Assembly: GCF_001590785.1 (NCBI RefSeq)
Contig: NZ_LTAO01000013.1
Span: 1 to 54,155, forward strand
Direction: 5' to 3'
Origin: Alkalihalobacillus trypoxylicola
GTDB lineage: Bacteria > Bacillota > Bacilli > Bacillales > Bacillaceae_D
Length of the DNA: 54,155 nt
The notes beneath the pieces were generated by a model that saw only the letters and a list, made by a program, of their open reading frames with translations, did no database searches and was not told where the DNA came from. Each line of letters begins with the position of its first letter. The stretch's first letter is position 1. The position numbers were made by a program, and so were the translations under genes. Shown in pieces: positions 9,183-16,603 of the stretch.

Positions 9183-10526
9183 CTATTTCTTTACAACTTC
9201 CACCACATCACATTTTAATTGTCCATCTGTAACGTGTATTTGTATAGAATCACCACTTTGGACCTGTGATGTTTTTTTAATCAACGACTTCTGCTCATCA
9301 TAGACAAGACTATAACCCCGTTCCATCACCTTCAAAGGGCTTACCAAGTTTAACTGAGTGAGTAGTGATTGAAATTGGCTTCTTTTCCAAGTAAACGTCT
9401 CATTAATTTTTGATAATAAACGTTCTTCTTGTCTAATAAGGTCTTTTTTCAGTTCATCAATTTTATCTTTCGGGTGATTTCTGATTAATAATTGATAAAG
9501 CTGCGTTATTTTATTATTTTTATCGTTCAATTGTTGCGACATCGCACGATTTAAGCGTTCTAACAATGTATCTAGCTCTTGTTCTTTTTGTTGAATGAGT
9601 TGGGCTGGATATTTAAAAGCATACGAGCGTTCAATTCTTTCTAAAGCTCGTTTTTGACTAAATAGTTGTTCGTTGACTTTTCTCATCATACGATTTTGTA
9701 ATTGCTCTATTCTATGTAGGAGCTCTTTTTTATCAGGCACAGCCAACTCTGCTGCTCCAGTAGGAGTAGGTGCTCTTAAATCAGCCACTAAATCACTAAT
9801 TGTAAAATCAGTTTCATGCCCGACAGCTGATATAATTGGTGTATTTGATTCAAAAATAGCTCTTGCCACTACTTCTTCATTAAAAGCCCACAATTCTTCG
9901 ATGGAGCCTCCGCCACGCCCAAGTAAAATCAAATCAAAATGGCCGAGAATATTTACTTGCTCGATAGCTCGAAGAATAGATGCTGGTGCATGCTCCCCTT
10001 GTACTAACACTGGGAATAACGCTAATTCTACAATAGGATATCGTCTTTTTAAGGTAGAAATCATATCCTTTACAGCAGCACCTGTTGGTGAAGTAATAAT
10101 GGCAACCTTATTAGGAAAGGTTGGTAAAGCCTTCTTATACGCATGGTCAAAGAGACCTTCTTGCTGCAGTTTGGTTTTCAGTTGCTCATAAGCTAAATAC
10201 AAACTTCCGATACCATCTGGCTGCATCTCTTTTACATACATTTGATAAGAGCCATATGGCTCATACACCGTTAACTCACCCCGAACGATGATGCTCATCC
10301 CATTTTCAGGTTTGAATGTGAGAAAACGATTATGTCCAGCAAACATAACTGCCTGTAGCCTTGAATTTTGATCTTTTATGGTAAAATACATATGGCCACG
10401 ACTATGGCGTTTAAAATTTGAAATTTCACCTTTTATCCAAACACTTTGTAGAATATGATCATTCTCCATTATTTCTTTAATATAACGAGTAATTTCAGTA
10501 ACTGTTTGAATGTTTGAATGAGACAT
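9183..10526 (-). CDS. xseA: exodeoxyribonuclease VII large subunit
   Basis: XseA (447 aa) is the catalytic subunit of exonuclease VII. The N-terminal OB-fold (about 5-105) contains VWIKGEISNFKRHSRGHMYF. The catalytic core has the conserved ITSPTGAAVKDM, GRGGGSIEELWAFN, and AVGHETDFTISDLVADLRAPTP, which holds the metal-site H/D residues. A long helical coiled-coil region follows (about 270-390), then a C-terminal beta segment with RGYSLV. It follows nusB by 18 bp. In many Bacillus genomes folD sits between these two genes; here it is absent. Confidence 0.97.
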   Translation of the reverse strand: MSHSNIQTVTEITRYIKEIMENDHILQSVWIKGEISNFKRHSRGHMYFTIKDQNSRLQAVMFAGHNRFLTFKPENGMSIIVRGELTVYEPYGSYQMYVKEMQPDGIGSLYLAYEQLKTKLQQEGLFDHAYKKALPTFPNKVAIITSPTGAAVKDMISTLKRRYPIVELALFPVLVQGEHAPASILRAIEQVNILGHFDLILLGRGGGSIEELWAFNEEVVARAIFESNTPIISAVGHETDFTISDLVADLRAPTPTGAAELAVPDKKELLHRIEQLQNRMMRKVNEQLFSQKRALERIERSYAFKYPAQLIQQKEQELDTLLERLNRAMSQQLNDKNNKITQLYQLLIRNHPKDKIDELKKDLIRQEERLLSKINETFTWKRSQFQSLLTQLNLVSPLKVMERGYSLVYDEQKSLIKKTSQVQSGDSIQIHVTDGQLKCDVVEVVKK

Positions 10527-10544
10527 TTTATTGTACCTCTTTTT

Positions 10545-10940
10545 TTATTGATTCATTTTCTCAATGGACTTAGACAATAATCCATTAATAAATTTCCCCG
10601 ATTCATCACCGCCAAATGCCTTTGCTAACTCAATTGCCTCATTAAAAGTTACGTTTACAGGAATATCCTCTATATAAAGCATCTCATATAATGCCATTCT
10701 CGTAATCGCGCGATCAACATGACCCATTCGTTCGATTTTCCAGCCGGTTAAATTTTCTGTTATTAACTGATCAATTTGTTCTTTATTTTTTAATGTTCCA
10801 TAAATAAGCTCGTTAAGAAAATCACTTGCTACCTCTCCATCATCTAATACACTTTCTAAAGCACTCTCAGGTTCTGTATGCGCCAGATCCATTTGATAGA
10901 GAGCCTGTGCAGCTCTTAGTCTTGCTACTCTTCGATTCAT
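10545..10940 (-). CDS. nusB: transcription antitermination factor NusB
   Basis: NusB (131 aa) binds boxA RNA with ribosomal protein S10 in rRNA antitermination. It has the all-helical NusB fold, with the typical N-terminus RRVARLRAAQALYQMDLA and the C-terminal block ELLYIEDIPVNVTFNEAIELAKAF followed by SGKFINGLL. An AAAGGAG ribosome site precedes the ATG. It heads the nusB-xseA-xseB-ispA run. A 196-bp gap, including the yqhY terminator, separates it from yqhY, so it probably has its own promoter, though none is clear. Confidence 0.96.
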   Translation of the reverse strand: MNRRVARLRAAQALYQMDLAHTEPESALESVLDDGEVASDFLNELIYGTLKNKEQIDQLITENLTGWKIERMGHVDRAITRMALYEMLYIEDIPVNVTFNEAIELAKAFGGDESGKFINGLLSKSIEKMNQ

Positions 10941-11080
10941 TATTATTACTCCTTTGAACTAATTCATTTTCTGATCATACCATACTATGTTTCACATTTA
11001 AAAGGTTAGGAAATGTACTACCCTATTATTTTATACAAGTCTTATGATACTTCATACTTTTTTTCACGATGTCCACATAG

Positions 11081-11113
11081 GAAAACAGCCAAGATCTATA
11101 AATCTTGACTGCT
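11081..11113 (-). terminator. yqhY terminator
   Basis: CAGCCAAGAT (11086-11095) pairs with ATCTTGACTG (11102-11111) with one mismatch, and a TTTT run follows on the minus strand. It ends the accB-accC-yqhY transcript. Confidence 0.75.
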
Positions 11114-11136
11114 TATAATTAGACAAGCATTAGAAA

Positions 11137-11529
11137 CTATGCTTCTTCTATTGATTCAGCTTGTTCAAATTGAATTCCAACTACATGTACATTAATTTCC
11201 TTTAATTCAATAGCTGTCATGGTTTGAAGTGCTTGTTGGATATTTGATTGAATAAGTTTGGCTACCTCTGGAACCGAAACACCATAAGTAATCACAACTG
11301 AAACATCTACCTTAATTCCGTCTTCATTTAATTGAACACGAACTCCCTTACCATGGTTTTTGCGACCAAGCTTTTCAGCTACACCTGACGCAAAATTTCC
11401 ACGCATTGTAGCAACACCTTCCACTTCTGCTGCCGCAATACCTGCAATTACCTCAATTACCTCTGGAGAAATTTCAACCTTACCAAGTTCATTCTTTTGT
11501 TCATCTAATTCTAGCATGTGATTTTCCAT
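11137..11529 (-). CDS. yqhY: Asp23/Gls24-family protein YqhY
   Basis: A 130-aa member of the Asp23/Gls24 family, recognised by ISPEVIEVIAGIAAAEVEGV and the alternating beta/alpha pattern ending VVGIQFE. In B. subtilis YqhY is linked to control of acetyl-CoA carboxylase activity and is encoded with accB and accC, exactly as here. No membrane segment is present. GGAGGT precedes the ATG, 22 bp from accC. The biochemical mechanism is not known from sequence. Confidence 0.9.
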   Translation of the reverse strand: MENHMLELDEQKNELGKVEISPEVIEVIAGIAAAEVEGVATMRGNFASGVAEKLGRKNHGKGVRVQLNEDGIKVDVSVVITYGVSVPEVAKLIQSNIQQALQTMTAIELKEINVHVVGIQFEQAESIEEA

Positions 11530-11551
11530 TTAAAATACCTCCATTCTTATT

Positions 11552-12907
11552 TTAATGGTCGTTCATAATTTGATTTTCTTCTAAGAATTTCGTATTGAAA
11601 TCACCTGAAATAAAGGTTTCATTATTTAATAAGCGAAGATGGAATGGGATCGTCGTATCTACACCCTCTATTTCGAATTCAGAAAGAGCACGCTTCATTT
11701 TCGCAATCGCTTCTTCTCTAGTTGCTCCATGTGTAATGACCTTAGCTACCATAGAATCATAAAACGGAGAAATGGTATAGCCTGAATAAACAGCTGAATC
11801 CACTCGAACTCCTAAACCACCTGACGAATAGTAATTTTGTACTTTTCCTGGTGATGGCATAAAGTTTTTCGCGGCATTTTCAGCATTAATTCGACACTCT
11901 ATTGACCATCCATTAAATGTAACATCCTCTTGGCTAAATGATAATTTATGCCCATTTGCAACATTAATTTGTTCTTTAATTAAGTCAATACCCGTTACCA
12001 TCTCTGTTACAGGATGCTCTACTTGAATACGAGTATTCATTTCCATGAAATAAAATTCACCTGTACGATGGTCATAAATAAACTCGATCGTTCCAGCACC
12101 TGTATAATCGACAGCTTCTGCTGCTTTTATCGCTGCCGCACCCATCTCTTGTCTTTTTTCTGGTGTAATAGCAGGTGATGGAGTTTCTTCGATTAACTTT
12201 TGCAAACGACGTTGTATACTACAATCTCGTTCACCTAAGTGAACCGTGTTACCGAAATCATCGGCGATAATTTGAATTTCTACATGGCGAAAATCCTCAA
12301 TATATTTTTCCATGTAGACACCAGGATTACCAAAGTTTGCTTGAGCTTCTTTTTGCGTAATCGAAATACCTTTTTCTAACTCCTCAGGGGTACGAGCTAC
12401 TCGAATTCCTTTCCCTCCGCCCCCAGCTGTTGCTTTTATAATAACAGGATAACCGATTTTATCTGCAACCTTCAATCCTTCTGCAATATCTGCAACAATT
12501 CCATCTGAGCCAGGTACAATCGGAACGCCTGCCTCTGCCATCGTTTCTCTTGCTACATCTTTAGCACCCATTCGGCTTATTGCCTGTGGACTTGGTCCTA
12601 CAAATTTAATATTACATGCTCCACAGATCTCTGCGAAATCAGCATTCTCCGATAGGAATCCATATCCTGGATGAATCGCGTCTGATTCTGTTAATGTAGC
12701 TACACTCATTATATTAGTAAAGTTTAAATAGCTTTGAGTAGCAGGGGTTGGTCCAATACAATAAGCCTCATCCGCTAACTTTACATGTAGAGCTTCTTTA
12801 TCAGCCTCTGAATAGACAGCTACCGTTTCAATATTAAGTTCTTGACAAGCACGAATAATTCGAACAGCAATTTCCCCTCTGTTGGCAACTAATAATTTTT
12901 TTATCAT
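11552..12907 (-). CDS. accC: biotin carboxylase subunit of acetyl-CoA carboxylase
   Basis: AccC (451 aa) carboxylates the biotin carried by AccB using ATP and bicarbonate, the first half-reaction of malonyl-CoA synthesis for fatty acids. Motifs seen are KKLLVANRGEIAVRIIRA at the N-terminus, the glycine-rich ATP-grasp loop KATAGGGGKGIRVA, the catalytic EMNTRIQVEHPVTE, and the C-terminal GYTISPFYDSMVAKVI. Length is the usual 445-450 aa. It lies 20 bp after accB. Only one biotin carboxylase is in the window; the carboxyltransferase genes accA and accD are not here. Confidence 0.98.
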   Translation of the reverse strand: MIKKLLVANRGEIAVRIIRACQELNIETVAVYSEADKEALHVKLADEAYCIGPTPATQSYLNFTNIMSVATLTESDAIHPGYGFLSENADFAEICGACNIKFVGPSPQAISRMGAKDVARETMAEAGVPIVPGSDGIVADIAEGLKVADKIGYPVIIKATAGGGGKGIRVARTPEELEKGISITQKEAQANFGNPGVYMEKYIEDFRHVEIQIIADDFGNTVHLGERDCSIQRRLQKLIEETPSPAITPEKRQEMGAAAIKAAEAVDYTGAGTIEFIYDHRTGEFYFMEMNTRIQVEHPVTEMVTGIDLIKEQINVANGHKLSFSQEDVTFNGWSIECRINAENAAKNFMPSPGKVQNYYSSGGLGVRVDSAVYSGYTISPFYDSMVAKVITHGATREEAIAKMKRALSEFEIEGVDTTIPFHLRLLNNETFISGDFNTKFLEENQIMNDH

Positions 12908-12927
12908 CTTAATACCCTCTCCTACTA

Positions 12928-13416
12928 TTATCTTCGTTCTACAACGAATAGAGGTTGTCCATACTCAACAAGCTCTCCATTTTCAGCCAATATTTCTACA
13001 ATTTTACCATTGACCTCTGCTTCAATTTCATTCATAAGCTTCATTGCTTCAACAATACAAACTACTGAATTCTCAGATACTTGCTGACCAATTTCAACAT
13101 ATTGAGAAGCATCAGGAGAAGGTGATGTATAGAAAGTTCCTACCATTGGTGATTCAATCGTGTGTAATTGAGTATTTTCTTCCTTTGCTTCAACTTTTGG
13201 CTGATTGTCATTCACTTGAACTTCAGGCTTTGCTTGGACTTGCTCTTGAGATACATTTCTTACCTGTTCAACTGGAATAGTCGGCACTTGAATAGTCGTT
13301 TCATTCGTTGTTTTTTTCAAATGAAGTTTCATATCTTCTTGTTCATAAGTAAACTCCGCTAAATTTGAATCATTTACTGTACTAATTAATTCTTTAATTT
13401 CTTTTACAGTTAACAT
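12928..13416 (-). CDS. accB: biotin carboxyl carrier protein of acetyl-CoA carboxylase
   Basis: AccB (162 aa) carries biotin between AccC and the carboxyltransferase. The biotinyl domain fills the C-terminal half, with the attachment lysine K126 in VEAMKLMNE and the family thumb region YTSPSPD. A Gln/Glu/Val-rich flexible linker (about 42-85) separates it from a short N-terminal helical part. An extended -10 promoter lies upstream (13485-13493). It heads the accB-accC-yqhY operon. Confidence 0.97.
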   Translation of the reverse strand: MLTVKEIKELISTVNDSNLAEFTYEQEDMKLHLKKTTNETTIQVPTIPVEQVRNVSQEQVQAKPEVQVNDNQPKVEAKEENTQLHTIESPMVGTFYTSPSPDASQYVEIGQQVSENSVVCIVEAMKLMNEIEAEVNGKIVEILAENGELVEYGQPLFVVERR

Positions 13417-13484
13417 TTATGTACGCTCCTTTAAATTCCGTATCTTCTTTATAATGAATGATTGATTTAAAATGACATAAAGAT

Positions 13485-13493
13485 ATTATACCA
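13485..13493 (-). promoter_or_regulatory. accB promoter, extended -10
   Basis: On the minus strand the sequence reads TGGTATAAT about 70 bp upstream of accB. This is a perfect extended -10 element (TGnTATAAT). The region 17-18 bp further upstream has no good -35, which is common for extended -10 promoters. Confidence 0.55.
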
Positions 13494-13566
13494 TAAGACT
13501 AATATCGTCGTATTTTATTGCTCAATCATATAAAAAGAATGTTCTATTTGTATTCGTTTTTTTCAG

Positions 13567-13607
13567 CAAAAAAACCTCCATTTTTATAACAATGGAGAAG
13601 ATTTTTT
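13567..13607. terminator. terminator after the unrecognised 123-aa gene
   Basis: CTCCATT and AATGGAG form a stem, with T runs on both outer sides. It ends the gene at 13631-14002 and insulates accB. Confidence 0.8.
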
Positions 13608-13630
13608 TACTTTTTGATTCTATCTTCCAA

Positions 13631-14002
13631 TTATTCCTCAGTATCTTGTAAGGTAGAATCCGCTTCCGCTTTTAATAAAGCCTCTTTTTTGTATTGGCGA
13701 AAAACCGGAAACTCAGATAAATTATCAGGAATCTTTCCATCCTCTAATAATATAATTTTTACAATGTCTTTATTTCGTGCCATATGATAACGCTCTTCGT
13801 ATGTATTTTCTTGTGTATAGCGCTTTAAGTTTTGATAGTCTTCTTCTTGGATTGACACAACATATGAATCACCATCGTTACTATCGAATGTTTGCTCAAA
13901 CCCAATTTCAAATTCCACGATTTGAATATGGTCATTTTTTAAATTTCTTGTTTGCTCTAGAACCGCTTTTGCGCCTTCTGTTAAATCCGTCCATTCCATC
14001 AT
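13631..14002 (-). CDS. unrecognised acidic 123-aa protein
   Basis: I do not recognise this protein. It is 123 aa, acidic, without signal peptide, membrane segment or cysteines. It starts MMEWTDLTEGAKAV and has mixed alpha/beta character, with IQIVEFEIGFEQ, SYVVSIQEEDY and IVKIILLEDG as likely strands. AAGGAG stands five bases before the first of two ATG codons, an extended -10 (TGGTATAAT, 14039-14047) lies upstream and a terminator downstream, so it looks like a real single-gene unit. It sits between accB and the spoIIIA operon, where B. subtilis has no gene. Function unknown. Confidence 0.75.
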   Translation of the reverse strand: MMEWTDLTEGAKAVLEQTRNLKNDHIQIVEFEIGFEQTFDSNDGDSYVVSIQEEDYQNLKRYTQENTYEERYHMARNKDIVKIILLEDGKIPDNLSEFPVFRQYKKEALLKAEADSTLQDTEE

Positions 14003-14038
14003 AATCGCTCCTTCTTACTACTTAAAGTACATTTTCGT

Positions 14039-14047
14039 ATTATACCA
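14039..14047 (-). promoter_or_regulatory. extended -10 promoter of the 123-aa gene
   Basis: TGGTATAAT reads on the minus strand about 37 bp before the ATG at 14002, identical to the element before accB. No clear -35 was seen. Confidence 0.5.
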
Positions 14048-14261
14048 CGTCCTAATATTCAATGCACACTACTTTTTGATAAGTAAGTTAAAATGCTAGC
14101 TAGTAACTGATTTAAAGGGGTTTTTCTATTTTATTTAAAAGTTTTTTGCCTCTTCAGGGTTGTAAATATTTTATAGCATTTGTCTACTTTCATAATAGAG
14201 CTGGGATCATACCTATGAATAAAAAATTCAAGAGATTTAGATACTTTGCATATTACAAATT

Positions 14262-14400
14262 CGACAGGGCTGAGACATATTACATGCTAGGCTTTTCACT
14301 CACACAATACACTCTGTGTCCGGTGGGGTACTGCCGAACTAACTTTTTAGTGGATTTCGGCATGGCCACTTCCTTCAACTGAAGTCTTCGTGCCCTGTGT
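14262..14400. ncRNA. multi-stem structured element, possible RNA or small mobile repeat
   Basis: No coding region is convincing here. ACAGGGC (14264-14270) pairs perfectly with GCCCTGT (14392-14398), enclosing about 120 bases. Inside are TGCCGAA/TTCGGCA (14332-14338 with 14356-14362) with a nested ACTAA/TTAGT, ACACA/TGTGT (14302-14306 with 14315-14319), and ACTTC/GAAGT (14368-14372 with 14381-14385). The nonamer CTGTGTCCG occurs twice. Base composition is more GC-rich than the surroundings. Either strand could be the RNA, or it may be a non-autonomous repeat. I do not match it to a known family. Confidence 0.45.
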
Positions 14401-14431
14401 CCGCAAACTTTCTTAGAGAACCTACAAACTC

Positions 14432-14471
14432 AATAGGACCTCCTTCTTTGGATAAGAAGAAAGGTCCTATT
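14432..14471. other. long hairpin downstream of spoIIIAH
   Basis: AATAGGACC (14432-14440) pairs perfectly with GGTCCTATT (14463-14471), and the inner TCCTTCTT and AAGAAGAA extend the stem with one mismatch. It is followed by a mildly T-rich stretch on the plus strand and none on the minus strand. It is thus a weak terminator candidate for a plus-strand RNA from the adjacent element, or a 3' stabiliser of the spoIIIA mRNA. Confidence 0.45.
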
Positions 14472-14548
14472 TGTATTTGTGTATGCATCCATTACACAGC
14501 AGTCCATATTTCGCTACATGAACGATTTAACATTTTACTGTTTGTGAT

Positions 14549-15241
14549 TTATTGGAACCCTACCGCCACTTGTTTTTCAGTTCCAAGCTTTTCAGTCGCT
14601 AATTGAATAATTTCTACGGTTTGCTCTCTAGAAAGCTCCTCAGCATTTACATAAATTCTCACTTCATTATCGACAGACATAACTAGAACATCCTCATATC
14701 CACCCTCTGCCATTATAAACTTTTCTAATTCTGTTTCTTGTTGAGCCATTTCTCTAATTTCTTTATTTTTATCTAATGCTTCTACAACCTGTGTTGGTGA
14801 AGATTCAGGAGAAGCTGCAACCGTATTGTTCTCCTCTTCTTGTCGATCGCGGTTTTCCTGTTCATTCATTCGAATCGATGCAAACACTTCACTCGTTGAT
14901 TGTCCTATTTCTTCTACTTGCCCGACTTCTTCTAGTTCTTCTAATTCTTCTTTAATATTGACGACCATATCCTGTTGGTCATTACTTTCCTCACCATCTA
15001 AAGGTGCTTCTTCAGAACCTTCTTCTTCCTTACTTCCTTCTTCACTTCCCTCTTCAGGCTCTTCTTCAGCTCCTTCTTTACCCTCATCTTCCCCTTCTTC
15101 TACAGCCTGATTATTAGTTTCGTCATTGTCCAAAAAGGCTAATTGCTCTGTTCCATTTTGTGGTAGGAAAAAATAAGCGGATAACACGACGATCAGACTT
15201 AGCATTGTTAATAACCATACGGTTTGTTTTTTTAGAATCAT
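14549..15241 (-). CDS. spoIIIAH: SpoIIIAH, ring component of the SpoIIIA channel
   Basis: SpoIIIAH (230 aa) sits in the mother-cell membrane and binds forespore SpoIIQ in the intermembrane space, forming the feeding-tube complex. One N-terminal membrane segment lies at about 9-26. The C-terminal half (about 145-225) is the YscJ/FliF-like ring-building motif domain. Between them, residues 48-86 are almost entirely Glu, Gly and Ser, a very acidic low-complexity linker. A GGAGG ribosome site precedes the ATG, two bases after spoIIIAG. It is the last gene of the operon. Confidence 0.95.
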   Translation of the reverse strand: MILKKQTVWLLTMLSLIVVLSAYFFLPQNGTEQLAFLDNDETNNQAVEEGEDEGKEGAEEEPEEGSEEGSKEEEGSEEAPLDGEESNDQQDMVVNIKEELEELEEVGQVEEIGQSTSEVFASIRMNEQENRDRQEEENNTVAASPESSPTQVVEALDKNKEIREMAQQETELEKFIMAEGGYEDVLVMSVDNEVRIYVNAEELSREQTVEIIQLATEKLGTEKQVAVGFQ

Positions 15242-15243
15242 TA

Positions 15244-15924
15244 CTATTCCTCCTTAGATTTTTTAGGCATTACAGACACTCTATGTGATGGAACATCAAG
15301 TACTCGACTAACGGCTTCTACAACATAGCTTTTCACTAGTGCGTTCTCCACACCATTTGCTACGACAAGAACTCCTCGAATGCTCGGTTTCTCTGTTTTT
15401 ATTAGAACAGGCTCTTCTACATCACCGTTTCGAATTAAGACTAGCTGTTCATCTTTTGATATATCCTCAACTTTCCTTGTTCCCCCTTCTCTATCTGTTT
15501 CATCTGTAAATTGTTGCTTTGTACTCACATTTTTTTCATATATGTTTTTTTCTGTTTCTGCTAAATTGATGACCACACTTGCATCATTGACTCCAACAAT
15601 TTCATTTAAAGCTTCGGTCACCTGATTCTCATATCGAATTTCATAATCTTCCATGGAGTTTGGCTCTATTGTTTTACTACCAAACGTTTCCTCCGCCTCA
15701 TCACCAGTCTTTTCCTCATACTCATTGTAGACGGATTGAGATGGAGGTGTCCCACTATCTTCTGCTGTAAACATATCTGATACAACCATTAGTAGCAGAC
15801 CGCCACAACCTACAAGTAGCATGTAATGGATAGGTAAGATTTTTTTCTTCGTTTTATCCTTTGAAGCACTGCCTTGAAATAGCTTTTTTAACCATTGATT
15901 GTCCTTTTTTTCTTTATCCCCCAC
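15244..15924 (-). CDS. spoIIIAG: SpoIIIAG, ring component of the SpoIIIA channel
   Basis: SpoIIIAG (226 aa) forms a large ring in the intermembrane space during engulfment, related to secretin and flagellar ring proteins. A single membrane segment lies at about 30-47. The C-terminal ring-building domain includes VTEALNEIVGVNDASVVINL and the segment IRGVLVVANGVENALVKSYV. The start is GTG, with GGGAGG upstream. Spacing to both neighbours is one or two bases, so the operon is tightly coupled. Confidence 0.95.
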   Translation of the reverse strand: MGDKEKKDNQWLKKLFQGSASKDKTKKKILPIHYMLLVGCGGLLLMVVSDMFTAEDSGTPPSQSVYNEYEEKTGDEAEETFGSKTIEPNSMEDYEIRYENQVTEALNEIVGVNDASVVINLAETEKNIYEKNVSTKQQFTDETDREGGTRKVEDISKDEQLVLIRNGDVEEPVLIKTEKPSIRGVLVVANGVENALVKSYVVEAVSRVLDVPSHRVSVMPKKSKEE

Positions 15925-15925
15925 T

Positions 15926-16585
15926 CTACGTCTTCCCTCCCTTCTTCACGACTGAAAGTACATCCTCAGGAATTTGCCAAGCTTCGGATAAATACGCTTT
16001 TATTCTAGTAGTTTTAGAATCAGAAAAATCTTGTTCCTCATTAGGTAAAGGCTGTTCACTCGTATTAATCTCAATTTGACTCACGACTTCTATTTCACCT
16101 ACTGATTGACTCTCTTCCAAGTTCGATTCTAATAGTTCAATTTCGATAAAAGCGATATCCTCCTTGGTCCATTCTTTTGTAAAAGGGTCCTCTTGAAGCT
16201 CCTCATGAAACTTGACATCTTTCACCTTTAACTCTACGGAATAGGTTTGCTGCATTGTTTCTTTCACTTGTTCTTCTAAAAGGACAGCCGTCTGTTCTGA
16301 AATATATGCAAGTTGTCCTAACTCTATTTCTTTTTTTTGCAAATTTATTGATTCTTTCATAGAAATTTCTTCTTCTATTGATTGATTTGATATTGTAAAT
16401 AGCCATTTATCAAAATCATTTGTGAAAATAGATAGCAATGGCTGTAACAAAATAATAAGTAATAAAAGACCAATAACCATTTTGGCATATTTTTGTAAGG
16501 AATTATTAGGTAACAGCATGTCTAAAACAGTTGCAAACAAAATGAATATAATAATATTCGTTAACCAATCAGTTAAAAGACTCAC
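15926..16585 (-). CDS. spoIIIAF: SpoIIIAF, stage III sporulation membrane protein
   Basis: SpoIIIAF (219 aa) has two N-terminal membrane segments (about 6-24 and 33-51), then a soluble domain facing the intermembrane space. The domain has the ring-building-motif type fold found in AG and AH. The start is GTG with AAAGGTGA at good distance. It is an essential component of the SpoIIIA complex in B. subtilis, though its exact role is not settled. It lies 18 bp after spoIIIAE. Confidence 0.93.
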   Translation of the reverse strand: MSLLTDWLTNIIIFILFATVLDMLLPNNSLQKYAKMVIGLLLLIILLQPLLSIFTNDFDKWLFTISNQSIEEEISMKESINLQKKEIELGQLAYISEQTAVLLEEQVKETMQQTYSVELKVKDVKFHEELQEDPFTKEWTKEDIAFIEIELLESNLEESQSVGEIEVVSQIEINTSEQPLPNEEQDFSDSKTTRIKAYLSEAWQIPEDVLSVVKKGGKT

Positions 16586-16603
16586 GTCGAATCACCTTTC
16601 TTC

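Noticed and set aside
14146-14606. Two short plus-strand open frames
   Set aside because: They cross the structured element and hairpin, show no protein family features and lack ribosome sites.
14826-15110. Plus-strand Ser-rich open frame
   Set aside because: It is the antisense of the Glu-rich linker of spoIIIAH and has no ribosome site.
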